A DNA stretch of 64,000 nt from Aphidius gifuensis (GCF_014905175.1 NC_057791.1:21738537-21802536); one strand, 5' to 3'. Numbered from the stretch's first letter, positions 1-14,576 are shown. Numbers and translations: made by a program. Notes: generated from the letters alone by a model not told the origin.

Positions 1-3000
1 ATTACATTGGGATATAAAAAATATATTTTTAGCAATATTTTAATCTCTGGAGTTTTATAATTGCTTAAATTCTTGATGATATAAAAAATATTTTTGATTG
101 TTGCCACGTGGAGTTGTCGTCGTCTTGATAGAGAATCTCTGTGACACTGTGAGACACGTGAATTTATTTTCTTTATATATAAAGTTCGTGTTACTTAATA
201 ATCATGTGCTTATCAATGTGACAGTTATTTTGTTTTTATATTTTTCGTTGTAATATTTTTTTGGTCATATCTATCATCAATCACAAACAAAATAAAAAAT
301 ACCAACATGAGCTTTCACGTAAATCGTTAACTGATCAAATTGTTTTTCATTATTATAAATAATTGAAAATAAAATTAAATCCATTTGTTTTTTCTTTATT
401 TATTTAAGCAACACAATGAATATTCAATTAACAAAAATTTCAAGTCATTGTATATATTATTACAAATTAAATACAATTTCAAAAGTTCCAAAGAAAAAAC
501 TAGTTAAATTAAAATGTTTGAGTTGATTTTAATTTGTTAATTTTTATACAAAAAAAATTTACCTATTTTTTATTGAATTTGAATGTTACTTGGAATATAA
601 AAATTGTATTTAAAAAAATTTAATGAAATAAGGAAGAATTAAATTTATAATAATTAAATTTGATGTGGTGTTAAATTACAACACAGTGGTAATAAAAATA
701 AATTACATAAAGGGTAATAAAAAAAAGATTATAAATTTTTTTTTTATTAATTTCATCATCCACCTTGAATCCGTTAAAGTTTTCATGTAATTTGATATAT
801 ATAAAATTCGTTACCATGGAAGCAAACTTTTCTTTGTAACTTATTTCTGAGTTACGATTTTAAAAAATATTTCAAGAGGCAAGAATTGCATGCTCACTAT
901 TTTGTACACCTGGCTAGTTAAAATTTTCAACAAACAAACTCAACAATAGTAATATAGAAATATTTATTTATATATAAATAATTAATAAATTATTGGAAAT
1001 TTTATGTCATTTAATTTACAATTATTATTATGATTTGATCTAAATTCAGTTTATATTTTTCTTACCCAATATTATGTCAATAAAAAAAAAAGTTAATTCA
1101 ACTCAGAAAATAAACTTGAGAAACTTATTAAATTAGACTTTAATATTTAATCAATCAATAATTCAAGTCACTATGTATTAATTTAATTACAAATTTATCA
1201 AATGTAATTTTTTTTTCTAAATATTATATTTACACAAGCTATTATTTCTAATAAAATTTATTATTTTTTTTTTTATTGTCATATTTTTATCTCTAATTCA
1301 GATAGAAAAAAAATAATAATATAATTTTATTAAGAGAATACAAATTTGTGTTTGTATATTTAATTATATAATATGGTTAAAAAAAAAAATGATACTATTA
1401 ATAAATTAATGTCAGGTAGTAAAAAGAAAAAATAAAAACAGTAATGACAATAATAAAATATGGAAAAAAAATATTCAAGGTTGCAATCTGTTCTTATCGA
1501 GATTAAACGTGCTTTTTTGGTATTATATTTTTGAATAAAGAAAAGCACAAATGTGCTTTCTTTTTGATATAAAAAAAAAAACATTTGAATTGTTGACAAA
1601 AGAAATTCAACTCACGTGTGAATAATAAAAATACAATATGCAAGATGAAACAAGAGACAGTAGAAAAGGTATCACAGTGAATGGTCAGATTTGTTGAGAA
1701 AAAAAATTATGGAGAAAATAAAAATATTTGTGTGAGTGTATGCTGACACTCAGCATAGTGTCTAATTTTTATCTCAGTGTTTGCTCTTGGTCTTTTAGGT
1801 CAAGACTAAGGACTGAAAAAAGGTAAAATGACAAAAGAAAAAAAATATAGTTGAGACATATAGGTATACACAAGCTTGAGTGTAAAAATAGTAAATTTAT
1901 GCTGAAAATAAGCTCATCCTTTTAAAGCTTTTTTTCACTGTGTTGACAATTCTGTCAAAAATATGTATAGTATAAACAACACGTGTGTTTTTCTTACAAT
2001 GAAAAATAATTTTTTTTTCTCATTTTATGTTTAGCAATTAAGTATTAAAATTTTTTTTTCTTTACTAATTAGTTGTTGTAGAAAATATGAGCTTTTATAG
2101 CTCAAAAAAATGCTGTTAAAATTAAAGAACGTGTGATTTTTCTTAATTATTATATCAAAAATTTTGGAGACGTATTGTGCAGTGACACGATAACCACGAA
2201 TAAAAATGTTCCAACATTTTTGCTAAAACACATACAGACACACAGCTATGAATTTATTAAAAATTGAAATAAATTTTATTCGAAAAGAGAGAAAAAAGTT
2301 GAACATAAAAGTTTATAAATATATATAAAATAAAAAAAATACTGTAAAAAAGAAATAAATATTGAAAGTTTTTAATTTTCTTTTTGATAATAAAAAAATA
2401 GTTGACTTGAATTGATATTAAGTTCAAAAATCAAATAGTATTCAAAATTTATTTATAAGAATGAAAAAATATTTGAAAAATTTAATTTACATTAAAGAGA
2501 ATTTTGAATAAATGTAAATTGCAATTTTTCAATAAGAAAATGTAAAAGTTTTTCTTTGGAAAAATAAATATTATAAATTACAGAGTAGTTTAATTTTTCA
2601 AATTTTACATTAATTATTTGTTCATTTATTATTAACAACTACCTTGAAGATAACTCTTAAAAATATTGTCTGTGCTATTTTTTTGAAAGGAATATTTTCT
2701 ACTGTATTTTTTAATTTCCTACTGCACTTAGTTTTCATGAGCAGCTCATCAGATTAATGGTTCATTACATTGATGTGCATAACACAATTATTTTTTCATA
2801 ATTGAAAAAGGAAATTCCCCTGTATATATATATCTCGGAAGTCCATCAGACTAATCGCAATTTATTATCACGAATTTAGTTAAATATTTTATCTCAATAT
2901 AATAAAAAACGAATATAGATTTTTTATTTTTTTTTTTATTTCAAATTGTCTCTTGAACATCATTTTAATTATTCAGCATCTCATCAAGTTGTTCTTTCAA

Positions 3001-6000
3001 ACGTTAATTCACACTCTACTGAATGCAATATAATCTTAATAATAATAACAACTGTAATTTAATTTTTTTTTTATTTCATTTCTTTTTTTAAATGAGAAAA
3101 AAAAAAATATATTTTATACTTTGACATAATTGGAAGCACCCATTGAGCAAGCACTTGACTCTATAGTAAAAAGTCTCAATAATAAATTGACCTCTTTCAA
3201 CTTGAGAATAATAAAAAAAAATCGAATCTATGGAAATTTCAGTGTGACCTGCAAAATTAACATGGGAATTTGCAAGTTTTAAAAATTAGCTTACACTTGT
3301 GCCAGCAAAATAAAGCGATAAAAAAAAATAAAATTTAAAGTGAATTTTTTAAAAAATAATATACTTATATTTATAAGACACATAAGATTTTATTACAATT
3401 TTAAAAACTATTTAAAACTTTGTACAACACTTATCTATTCACTATTTAAATTTGTTTTAAAAAATATATCAAAATGATAAATAAATATTTTACGTAAAAT
3501 ACTTTTTAAAATAAATTTTTGTTATAAAACTTTTTTTAAATAAAGAAAAACGTATGTATTTATTCAAATGAATATAAACTAAATATAAATTAAATTAAAA
3601 TAATAGTTTTTATATTTTTTTTATATAAAAATAATTGGGTTTTATTTTTTTATAAAAAATATAAAATATGATAACTAGTATTAAGTACGTTATGTGTGTT
3701 GTTGATTTTGCTTTCTCTGAGGTCACGAAAGGGGCTCGCACCTAGGTCGAAGTTTCTATTCATAGACATACGTATATAGACTATTGGTTGTTGTAACTCT
3801 ATGTGTCACTGAAAAGCACGAGCTTAGCTGTTTTGCAGTTGAATACCCTTGTCAAACTGAATTCAAAATATTTTCATAACAAAACAACACAAATGTCATA
3901 GTAAAATTACTAAAAAAACATTATACAATGTCAAAATTTGAATGGCTTTTAAATATATCAATAAATAAAATAATTTAGTATTAAAAAAAATTTTTTAAAC
4001 AATTTCAAAAGCTAAAATAATATTTAAAACTATTTCAAAAGTTAAAATAGTGCCCGAAATTATTTAAAAATCTAAAAAAAAATTTTTAATTAAATAAATA
4101 AAAATAAAATTTGAAAACTATTCAATTAAAAATTTGTATTTTACTCAAAATTGAATTAAAAAAAAAAAATTAATTCTTTTGACTTTAAATTAATTAGAGA
4201 AAATTCATGAAAAGATTTTTCATCATTTTTTTATCATTTTTTTTTTTTATTATAGATATTTGGAATTAATTTCTATAGAATTTGTATTTTTTTTTTCAAA
4301 TTTAATTAGAAATGGAAATAAAAGTCGCTTTATTTTTTTATCAATGCAAGTTCAAAATTAGTTTTATGAAATTCGTATTCATATGAATTTCGTAGTCCAT
4401 GTCTTCCACCAAAAATTCAATCAACGCTTTAATTCTCGTTTAAATATCTGGGCCAAAGATAAAATTTACCAACGAGAAAGAATTTTTTTTTTTTTTTAAA
4501 TTTTTCATACCTACTAAACTTTTTTATTTTCAACCAAAGAATTTAGTAAACACTAAATCATTCATTAATATATATTTTTATCAAAATAATAAATCGGTTT
4601 TTAATTTTCATCATTTACTTGATTTATGTTATTATAATTTTTTCAATTTATTACTACTATAATGAAAATAAAATTACTTTAATAATAGATATACTAAATT
4701 CGATGCTGTTTATTAAAATAATTTTTGTAAATTATAGATGATATAAAACTGTAGTTGAATCTGGTAGATGTATACAATTTTTTTTTTTAATCTTTTCAAA
4801 AGCTTATATTATTACAAACACTCGGAAGAAGTTGAAACCTGACAAGAACCGTCTCAAGTAGTTTTTATTCGTTTTCCAGTTGTTTATATATCCTAAAATT
4901 CTCATCGAACTTTGAAACATTGTCCAACAATAACAACATATCTATATACGTAAAAAAAAAAAAAAATAAATAAATCGAAAAGTCGGTCGAGAGTCAACTT
5001 GATAAGGCACTCATAAGCCCAGGTTTATTGATCCCCCAACTAGTAGGATACTAAATTGAGAATGATAAGATCACACTTGAAGAAACTATGAAATATAAAA
5101 AATATATTTTCTTTAAAAAAGAAATACACTTTTTAAATCTAATTTTAAACCAATAAAAAAATATAAAAAAATTTAATTTCAAAAACTTGACATTCCATTG
5201 AAATTAAACAAAAATTATTTATATTAAATTTAATTGTTAATTAATATTTTTTATTTTAAAATAATGCATTATTTAAAAATAAAAAAATTCTATTTTTAAA
5301 TTTAAATTAAAATATATCATACTGGATCGAAGCCAAGAATGCTAAAATTTATTCTAATCTTTCTACTGTTTTTGTTTTATTTTTTTTTTCAATTTTTAAT
5401 ATTATAATTAATGTCTAGGTCAATATTTCGATAATGGTATTAATAATCAACAATACACATGTGACCTTACATGTCAAAACTAAAAAAAAAATAAAGTAAA
5501 CAAATATTTAAATAAAAAACAAGGAAAAAAAAACAAATTTTTTTTTATAGATTCTAGACATGTCAATCTTTTAAAATGTTTATTTATTATTTTGTTATTT
5601 TTATTATTATTTATAGATTAATTCTTTGAAAAATTTAATTCTCTTAACTATCCCAAATGATGGAATATATTTTTGTAGCTGACACATGATATTGACACCT
5701 AGTGTCGAAAAAATATACAGCGAAAAAATAAAATAATAATAAAATCAATTGATTGATGGAGCACAAGTAACAAAAAATATTATTTAAAAAAAAAATTATT
5801 CATATGTATTGAAAACAAGGATTTTGACAGACTCATGTGTGCTTATTGTTGATGAATCTATATCTTTGTGGGTATATGTTTTGAGCCAGGGATTTTCATG
5901 TCTACCAGTGCATATTCTATATAAATATATATAAAAAAGTCGATCCAGTGTATAAAATACTTTTAAATCTCTAGCTTTGTCGTAGAGAAAAATTTTTTTT

Positions 6001-6100
6001 TTTTATTTTTGAATAAATAAAAACACAATGGAAATATAAATGTAATAGCTAAATTTTTTATAAGTTGAAAAAATAGTTAAAAAACGTATAAACAATTTTT
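1..6100. other. AT-rich non-coding stretch upstream of SK
   Basis: No exon-like block with splice sites was found on either strand. The sequence is A/T homopolymer-rich. A slightly more GC-rich patch at about 3700-3860 stands out from its surroundings but has no convincing reading frame. A perfect small hairpin (7-bp stem, 3-nt loop) lies at 1740-1756. The stretch may be intergenic, or an intron belonging to the SK 5' region. Confidence 0.5.
1740..1756. repeat. Small perfect hairpin
   Basis: ATGCTGA, loop CAC, then TCAGCAT form a perfect 7-bp inverted repeat with a 3-nt loop in otherwise AT-rich sequence. No function is known. A hairpin this short can arise by chance. Confidence 0.4.
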
Positions 6101-7112
6101 TCAACTCTGGCATAGACAAAAAAATTAAAAACAGCTAAAATCTACTCCCTATCCCTCTGTGACGTTTTCAAAAATTCCCATTTTTTTTTCTAGACTTGCT
6201 GAGGTCCTACACAATTTAACAAAAAAAAAATTACGAGGATAGCTCAATTCCATCATAATCAGAAAAATTAAAAACAGCTAAAATCCACTCCCTACCCTCT
6301 TTTGACGGTTTCAAAAATCTCCATTTTTTTTTCTAGACTTGTTGAGGTCCCACACAGTTTAATAAAAAAAAAATAACGAGGATAGCTCAACTGTGCCATA
6401 GACAAAAAAATTAAAAACAATTAAAATCATAGACAAAAATAATAAAAACAACTAAAATCCACCCTCTACCCCTCTTTGACGGTTTCAAAAATTCCAATTT
6501 TTTTTTCTAAACTAGCTTACATCTTAAACAATATAACAAAAAAAAAATTACAAGGATAGCTCAACTCTGTCATAGACAAAAAAATTAAAAATAATTAAAA
6601 TCATTGACAAAAGAATTAAAAACAGCTAAAACCCGCTCGCTATCCTCTTTTGACGGTTTCAAAAATTCCCATTTTTTTTTCTAAACTTGCTGAGGTCCTA
6701 CACAATATAATAAAAAAAAAATAACGAGGATAGCTCAACTCTGCCATAGACAAAAGAATTAAAAACTCTTAAAATCCACTCCCTACCCTCTTTTGACGAT
6801 TTCAAAAATTCCCATTTTTTTTTCTGAGTTTGTCTAGGTCATAGACAATCAATGAAAGAAAAAAAAACGAGGATAGCTCAACTCTGCCATAGACAAAAAA
6901 ATTAAAAACAATTAAAATCATTGACAAAAGAATTAAAAACCCTTAAAATTCACTCCCTACCCTCTTTTGACGGTTTCAAAAATTCCCATTTTTTTTTCTA
7001 GACTTGCTGAAGTCCTACACAATTTAATAAAAAAAAAATTACAAGGATAGCTTAATTCCATCATAGTCAGAAAAATTAAAAACAGCTAAAATCGACCCCC
7101 AACCCCCCTCGT
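6101..7112. repeat. Minisatellite with alternating 143/174-bp units
   Basis: The phrase beginning TCAACTCTG recurs at 6101, 6244 (variant), 6387, 6561, 6735, 6878 and 7052 (variant). The spacings are 143, 143, 174, 174, 143 and 174 bp. Each unit carries a Pu/Py-rich block with the motif GACGGTTTCAAAAATTCC, a T-run, then CTAGACTTGCTGAGGTCC and an A-run ending GAGGATAGC. The 174-bp units hold an extra copy of about 31 bp of the ATAGACAAAAAAATTAAAAA phrase. The array ends in a C-rich segment near 7090-7110. No open reading frame spans the units. Confidence 0.9.
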
Positions 7113-10110
7113 TATAATTAATCCCCAAAAAATTAAAAAAAAAGAGAAAAAATGAAAACGTATCTAATCCTTATAAATCGAAATTAATTGTTCAAAAATT
7201 ATTATATGTTTTTGCAAAATAAAACTAACAAAAGAAATATAATAAAAAAAAAAAAATAAAAAGAGGATTGTCAAGTTGGATTGTTGGACAATGTCATTGC
7301 CACTGACCCATTAAATAGCTAAGAAAATAAAATAAAAAATTCTGTTGAAAAGAAAAGTAACAATATAAAAAAAAAAATAAAAAACAAAAGTATATATAAT
7401 TTAAAAAGTTTCAAGTAGGTAAATCTTGACTGGATGTTTCTTTATTCTCATTATTTTACATTCACCTAAAATCTTGTAAATATACAACATCAAAAAGTCA
7501 CTTGTCCACCGCATAATTTCAGTTGAATTTGCAGCACATATATACACTTTTGCCACTTGGGTTATTATCAAGAGCCACATTCACAACCTCAGCAAAAAAA
7601 AAAAATAAAAAAACCAAACAAACAAAATCACCCCTTCATAAAATAAAGAAAAAAAATTCTTAAAAACAAGAAATTATAATAATAATAAAAAAAATAAATA
7701 ACAAAGCTTTTTCAAAGGTGTTTTTTCAACTTTTTTTTTTTTTTCTTTTTTATCGTATTTTTCTATAAGAATTTCATTGATAAATTTTTCTAATAAATAA
7801 ACCATTTAAATAAAATATATTGAAAATTTATTTAAAAATAAAAAAATATATATTTTTTATGAAATAGTAATATTGACAATAATTTTTTTAATAAATTGTG
7901 AAATACGACTTTTACCCTTAATATCAAAAGTAAGACAATAAATATCATATCGATTGGCTCTAGTTTTTATTCACCTCGTTCGATATTTATTGCTCAAATA
8001 TCAAGCCCTAAAAAGACCTTGCGCCATTTGTCTCTATGTAAGGTCATTCAACAATGGCCAAGCAAATATTTTAACTATTTTTCTCACACTTTTTTTTTTT
8101 ATCTCAACACACAATTGCACCTAATCAAACGCTCATTCTTTTTTTTACATCATTTTTTATTATCTTAAATTTTTTTATATTTCAAAGCGTTGTTAATAAA
8201 GAGAAAAAAAAAATCTATTTATCGTGTCATTATAAAACTATATGAAATTTTAAAACAATGTCAAAACTGTCAGTGGAAAAAATTGAAAAATGAAAAAAAA
8301 AATATTTTTTCTGGCTATAACTAATTTTGTTGGCTCACGAGATTCTCCTAACTACCTATATATAAATGCTTGATGTTAATTAGAGCATGTCTCGTTATGA
8401 AATGTAAAGCAGAAAAAAAAATATATATTTAATTCAAAAGTATACAAATGATAATTATTTAAATAATGTGAAATAACAGAAAAAAAATTAAACTGATGGT
8501 TTTAAAAAAATACTGTATTGTTGTGTCATTATATAGCAATTTATGTCGAGTTATTCTAATGGATAATGAACAGAGAATCCTTTGCGTGAAGGCGTGATCA
8601 CATGTCCTCATGACATCGATTAATTAATAGTTAATATATTTTTGTCATGATTATGCCAATGCCAAACGACACAATACAACAACAAGCTTTTTTAAAATGA
8701 AAAAAAAAAATACTATCAAAAATAAATCAACAGCAATATGATTAGTGTTAATAAAAATCGAATTTTCAAATAAATAAATAAATAAATAAACAAAAAAACT
8801 AAGAACCATGTTTTATTTTTGAACTTTAAATTTTTTTATTCAATTATTATTCAATAATTTTTTTTAAATAAAAAATTATATAATTATAAATTTAAGCTTA
8901 ATAAAATCTCTTGAAAAATTTGAAAAAATAAAAACGTTGTTAAAATTATCTCAAGTAGTTTCGAAATTTTTATAAATATCAAAAAATTTTCATTGAACTT
9001 TGAAATATTGTTTGACAAAAAATAAAAAAATAAAAAATATATAAATAAATAAAAAAATTAAAAATAAAAAAAGTTAAAACGAGGGCATATTTTTTATTTC
9101 AAAATTGTTAAAAAGATTTTTTATTTTGAGTTATGATATAGAGACTGAAAGCTGATGGAGATATCATCTTCGTTTTGTAACTTGAAACTGAGATGAAAAA
9201 AAAGTTGAAAAGGTTTCTTGAAGTTTTTTATTAAAGAGACATATAATGCATCATCATTATAATTATTTATTGATTATAATCATGAGTTGTTGCTGATAAT
9301 GATGTCATAATCAATAATCATTGATGATAATTTTACTGATGAGGCAGACAAATAATATAACTTGAATTAGAGTTGATTACAGATGGCAGTTTGAGTAAAT
9401 ATATACAACTTTAATCATAATTGAAAATCGATTTTCAATTGTTGACCTTGTAGTTGAAATTTTTTTAATATCAATAAACTATAACTGTGTATATTTTTAT
9501 TTATAAAAAAATATTCTATCAAACGTAAATTGCCAATTTGTATTTATTGAAATATAAAATATAAATTCACTCACAATGTTTTGTTAAAGTTTTTTACTTT
9601 ACTTTATATTTCAATTATTCAATTTTTTTTTTTCTCTGATTTTATAAACATATACTGCTAATTATTAGTCAGTCAATTATTTCTCCAACTGTTAAATCAA
9701 TTTTTAAATTATTTAAAATATAAACAAACTCAATTTTATTCATTTAAAATAATTAAATTATTGTTTTTTCAAAATAACAAAGTTCAATTATTTATTTCAA
9801 GTTTGTAAAATTAAAAAAAACATACTAGTTCATAGAAATTTTGTGTATTATTATTCAACTTGTTTAAAATACTTTTGAGCTATTTTTAAATAATATTTGC
9901 AAGAAGTTTCTAATTTTATAATCAAAAAAATGAAAAAAATTTCTACTATTATCTTTTGATGATTGTCCAAAACTTTAAACAAAAATAATTTCAACTCAAA
10001 TATTTTCTAGACAATAACAATGTATGTATCTTGAATGACAGATATTTTAAAAATTTATATTTAAAAAAATACAAACACCCAACATCCTCCAAGTACAAAT
10101 CAAAACAAAA
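7113..10110. other. AT-rich non-coding stretch
   Basis: No coding block or splice-flanked exon was seen. Slightly more complex patches at about 7960-8070 and 8560-8620 have no long open frame. An (AAAT)n microsatellite lies at 8768-8790. Confidence 0.5.
8768..8790. repeat. (AAAT)n microsatellite
   Basis: About five to six uninterrupted AAAT units. It is a simple repeat expected in AT-rich introns. Confidence 0.8.
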
Positions 10111-10315
10111 AAATAAATAAATTGTAGAAAAAAAAAAAAAATCAAACAACGTAATCCAGCTTTTTTTTTTATTGTCAAAATGACAAATAAAATATAAAAA
10201 TATAAATAATAAATACAAATAAATAAATTGTAGAAAAAAAAAAAAAATCAAACAACGTAATCCAGCTTTTTTTTTTATTGTCAAAATGACAAATAAAATA
10301 TAAAAATATAAAAAT
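10111..10315. repeat. Two-copy direct repeat, 106-bp period
   Basis: The block starting ATTGTAGAAA at 10121 is repeated starting at 10227 with almost no changes, including a shared AATCAAACAACGTAATCCAG phrase. Each copy contains the inverted repeat ATTGTCA-AAA-TGACAAT. The near identity suggests a recent tandem duplication. A long minus-strand open frame covering both copies is a by-product of the duplication and is rich in Phe and Tyr. Confidence 0.85.
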
Positions 10316-10517
10316 CTATACAGCCACCAGCGTTTGATTCCCCTAATTGTCAAACTTGCACTGTATTTTTTTTTCTCTCCTATTTTCTCTACTATGACAG
10401 AGTGACATTAAACTTGATGAGCCAGACGCCAATACAACAGAAGAACAAACAACACTAAAAAAAAAATATATATAAATAATTTTTTTTTCTTTTATTTATT
10501 TTTTTTTTGTCTTACAG

Positions 10518-10671
10518 GCCATTTCACTTTTTTGTCACGTATATGGAAGATTCCTTACATCAGCCATTCGTGTTGAGAAGCGATAAAGACATCCCAGAAT
10601 GACTGACATTTCTGGGGCATTAAAGCAAGCTCGTTGTTAAGGGGAGGTGGCAATGATAGTGATGAAGCAAG
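10518..10671 (+). other. Candidate non-coding 5' exon (possibly SK)
   Basis: A very strong 3' splice site ends at 10517: a T-rich tract running for about 40 bases, then TCTTACAG. The block after it is much more GC-rich than its surroundings. Candidate donors are CAAG|GTTAAA after 10671 and GGAG|GTGGCA after 10646. All plus-strand frames close within the block. The second frame holds a short upstream-type ORF starting ATGGAAGATTCC. This fits a 5'-UTR exon that could join the SK acceptor at 14509, but no transcript evidence is available. The minus strand also has a 38-codon open frame here (10555-10671), so the strand is not certain. Confidence 0.35.
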
Positions 10672-13600
10672 GTTAAAAATAATCAATGAATTGACTCAAT
10701 AAATTTTAACATCTGTATTAAAAAATAAAAATAAACTGAGTCATCATTTAGTTGTTTGTTTGTTGATTAATATAATGATATAAAAAATGTAAAAATATTA
10801 TTTAAAAAAAAAAAACATATTTTTTAATGATTCGTTGAGTTTTGAATTGTGCAAATAGCACATATGATATATTTATTATTTACATGGTTATTCATGACGA
10901 GACATATATCTATGTAAATATATAAAATATATAAGCATATTCCCAACGAGTAGTATCATGAATATGTAGATCATTTAGATTAGTCAAAAGTTTGATGCTT
11001 CAATTCAGTGAGTATATGTGTGTATATCACTTGAGAGTTTGTCATTATTTTAAAAGCAAGATCAAGATGTCATATTAATAGAAATAAAAAACAACATTAT
11101 CGTTAATGGAATTTTAAGTAATTGAAAATTATACTAGATAATAATAATTCATTATTGGCATAGGTAATATTAATTATTAAATATATCCAATTTTGTAATT
11201 TTTTTAAAGCTTGATATATATTAAATTTTGAATAAATATAAATTATTTTGTTTTAATTTGAATACACATGTAAAATACAAATACTGCAGTAAAAATAATT
11301 ATTTTAAGGACATTCTTTTAGACAATTTAAAATTATTTAAATAGAATATTTATTTTGTTTTTTATTGAAGTAAAATTATGATCATAAAAAATAATATTGA
11401 TGATAATTTAACATTAAGAAATTAGGGTCAATATGACAATAAAAATAATAAAATAATATCAGTTATTGTACATCATAAATATACAATTGTATATTTATTT
11501 TCTGGTTATCTGATTAGTGCAAGTAAATTTGACGATAAAAATTTTACTATCTCGTCATTTTATTTCTTAGTATTTCTTGTTAAATCAATTGCATATATAT
11601 AAACTTTTTTGATGTTACTTTTACATTATGATTGTCTTGTATATGGGTAGTTTGACTTGACCATATTTATTTTACACACACGTGACCTAAATTTATTTAT
11701 AGTCACGCGATAACTATATTTATAAAAATTAAAAAAAAAAAAAGTAAAAAAATTTTAAATTAAACTTTTGATTATTTCATTTGTTTTATTGAAAGAAAAA
11801 TTTAGTTTATAAATTTTCATAAACATGATATTGATTTTAGTATTAGATTCATTTTAAATTTATATTGAATTTATTTTATTATTTTAAATAGGAAAAAGAA
11901 TATGTTAACTTTTTTTCCGGGCTGTGAATTTTTACAATTGAATTGTTTCAAATTATTTTTAGATTTACTAACAAATTCACTCGATTTGCCCGATCATGTA
12001 ATTTTTTTTGTTTCTCATTTCTTCTATTTCAATTTATTTTATTTCTATGAAAAATCACGTAAGTGATATTAAAAGATAAAAAGAAAAATACATTTGAAAA
12101 TAAAAAACTTTAATCGTCTTTTGTAAAATAGAGTGGTCTCAGTCCAATTTTGTGGTCAAGATGTGACTGAACAAGCTGACAACTGACATAATCCTCTTTT
12201 CAAGTTTATTTCAAATAAAAAATATATCAATCTCGTTGAATTTTTAAACTCTATATCCTTCGATGAAATAACATTCTCAATAATTAAAAAATTAACTCTT
12301 CTAAAATACAAATGCTGTTTTTTATTATTCATTCCAATTAAACTGGATAATAAAATACTTTAAATCTTTATTTATTTATTTTATATATTTAACAATAGAT
12401 TGATAAATAAATATCAAAAAAATTTAGCCAATGAGGGTAATAGAGAATAAGAATAATCACGATGGAAATTGTAATGATGCGATAAATTTAAAAGAAAGAA
12501 AAAAAGAATCTAGGCAGGAAAAATAAATTAGCAGACGTGATAAAACGATTTAACGCCTCTTAAACTGGCTTTCTCACTTTTCCCATAAATTTCACTCGAT
12601 CCTTTTTTTTTTTTTTTATCATTATTTTTTCTTTTTTTTCTCGACAAATGTTTCAAATATTGATTATTATTATTATTATTTCTTGGAGATTTACAAAAAA
12701 GTGAGAAGGGTCACATGATTAATCTCGAAGCAACATGTTTCCAAAGATTTAACACAATTTTTATTATTTTATATCCCAGAGAATTATAGATAATGACTTT
12801 TTCAAAATGATTAATGTCAAACGAAACAATACCTCCATACATAATCTTCTTCTTCTTATAATGGACAATTTTTTTTTGTTTTTTAAATAAAAATAAAGCT
12901 TTTATTTTTAGCTCAATGTCTTTATCAACTTCTTTTTTTTTTTTTTTAATACAAACGAAATCATTCTCTTTGTGAAAAAAATTATAATGATGTGAGTAAA
13001 TAAAGATTTTATCATGTAAATTTATCTCGAGTAAAAAAAAAAAAGTGATTAATAGTTTCACAGTGTCAGACTGAAATTAACAATTAAAATGTATTTAATG
13101 AAGGTCAATTGAAATGAGTCCTTGATCAGGATATAGAAATATTAATTTATTTAAATATCAAATTTGAATAATTAATTGCAAAATAAATTCAACTACAAAA
13201 AAAAAAAATAATCATAAAATTTTATATTATGATTAAATAAAAAGTAAAGTAATATTTTTCCTTTGACTTAAATTAATTTATATTGTATTAAAAAAAAAAA
13301 AAAAAAATGTGCTTTGTTTAAAAACAATTCATAAGAAATATTGTTATATAATTTAAAAAATATATTTTTAAATAAATTCTGAGAATTTCAATAGGAGAAA
13401 AATAAAACAAAGTATTTTTATAACGGTTTTAGTACAAAATATTGTTCAATGGTGAATTGTTTTATTTTTTTTTTTTCTGTTTGTGATTGTCTATTGATGA
13501 TTATACTACAAAAGTATAACTTGTCTGTATTGTATTTTTTTTTTTGTTTTTGCATGCGACTTAACGTAGTAAATGTCGTATTAAACATTCAGTGGCTATC

Positions 13601-14509
13601 GTCCCAGTTATAAAAATGATTCTAGACTATACCTCAAAACTATCAAAGCTTCATTATCGATCTGACTAAACTATTATAATTCCAATACTAACACAACTCC
13701 AAATGAAATAAATACATGTTTTTTATTTTTAAATTCAGTACCTCAAATCGAAACGTATATTTCAAAAAAAAATTAATTTATAAGTCCTTTTAATTAATGA
13801 TAATATAACTATGAAAAAAATTGAATAAATTCGTCAAATTAAAAAATATAATTTTGGGTCTGATCATGCTTGACTTGTACTACTTGCTTATGGTAAATTT
13901 TATAAACTTTTTTTTTCAAAATAAAATTATTAAATATGTTTTTAAAAATAAACAAAAAAAATTAAAATTTTTATTATTATTCAATATTTTTTTTTGTTAA
14001 TATAATACACAAGGAATAAAAAAAATTAAAAATTTGGGCTGGCTTTGCGTGTCTAAATAATTCACGAAAAAAAAAAATTAGTAAATGATTTTTTAATCAA
14101 GTAAATAGTAGTCAAACTATATGAATATTATTTTAAATAAGTAATATTTTAATTTTCTGTCAACTCACATGCAAGCTTAATGTCATTCAAACTATAAAAA
14201 ACACAAAATTTAATTTAAAACTTTAAGACAATTAGTCAATATATCAAGTTACCATTATGTTTACCAAACTAATGAGAGAATTCACATGTTAAAAAATGTC
14301 ATTTCAAATGAAATATAAACAAGATAAAATTAAATACAATATTTGCTTTTAGCTTTAGTGAAAATCTTGAAAAGCATCATTAGAAATTATTGTCAAGCAG
14401 ACAAAAGATAATAAAATTAATTAAATGTATAATGATATTATCAAAGGATAAACTAAAAGCATTAATTTTATTAATCTAATGTGCTTTATTTATTTGTTGA
14501 ATTTTATAG
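10672..14509 (+). other. Stretch upstream of the first SK coding exon
   Basis: No exon with convincing coding content was seen. The stretch contains an (ATT)n run at about 12663-12680. A minus-strand open frame near 12711-13061 is rich in Lys, Phe and Ile and looks like a composition artefact. The stretch ends with ATTTTATAG at 14509, a plausible acceptor for the SK exon that carries the start codon. Confidence 0.5.
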
Positions 14510-14576
14510 AAACTGGTGCTGTGAAGGAACTGATAAATCAGGACCAATATAGATAAATAAATAATAGTTGTAAGCA

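Noticed and set aside
1360..1599. Many short Phe/Tyr/Lys/Ile-rich ORFs such as this one
   Set aside because: Composition artefacts of AT-rich DNA, with no splice context or recognisable motifs.
6101..7112. CRISPR-like array
   Set aside because: Units are tandem without unique spacers; this is a eukaryotic minisatellite.
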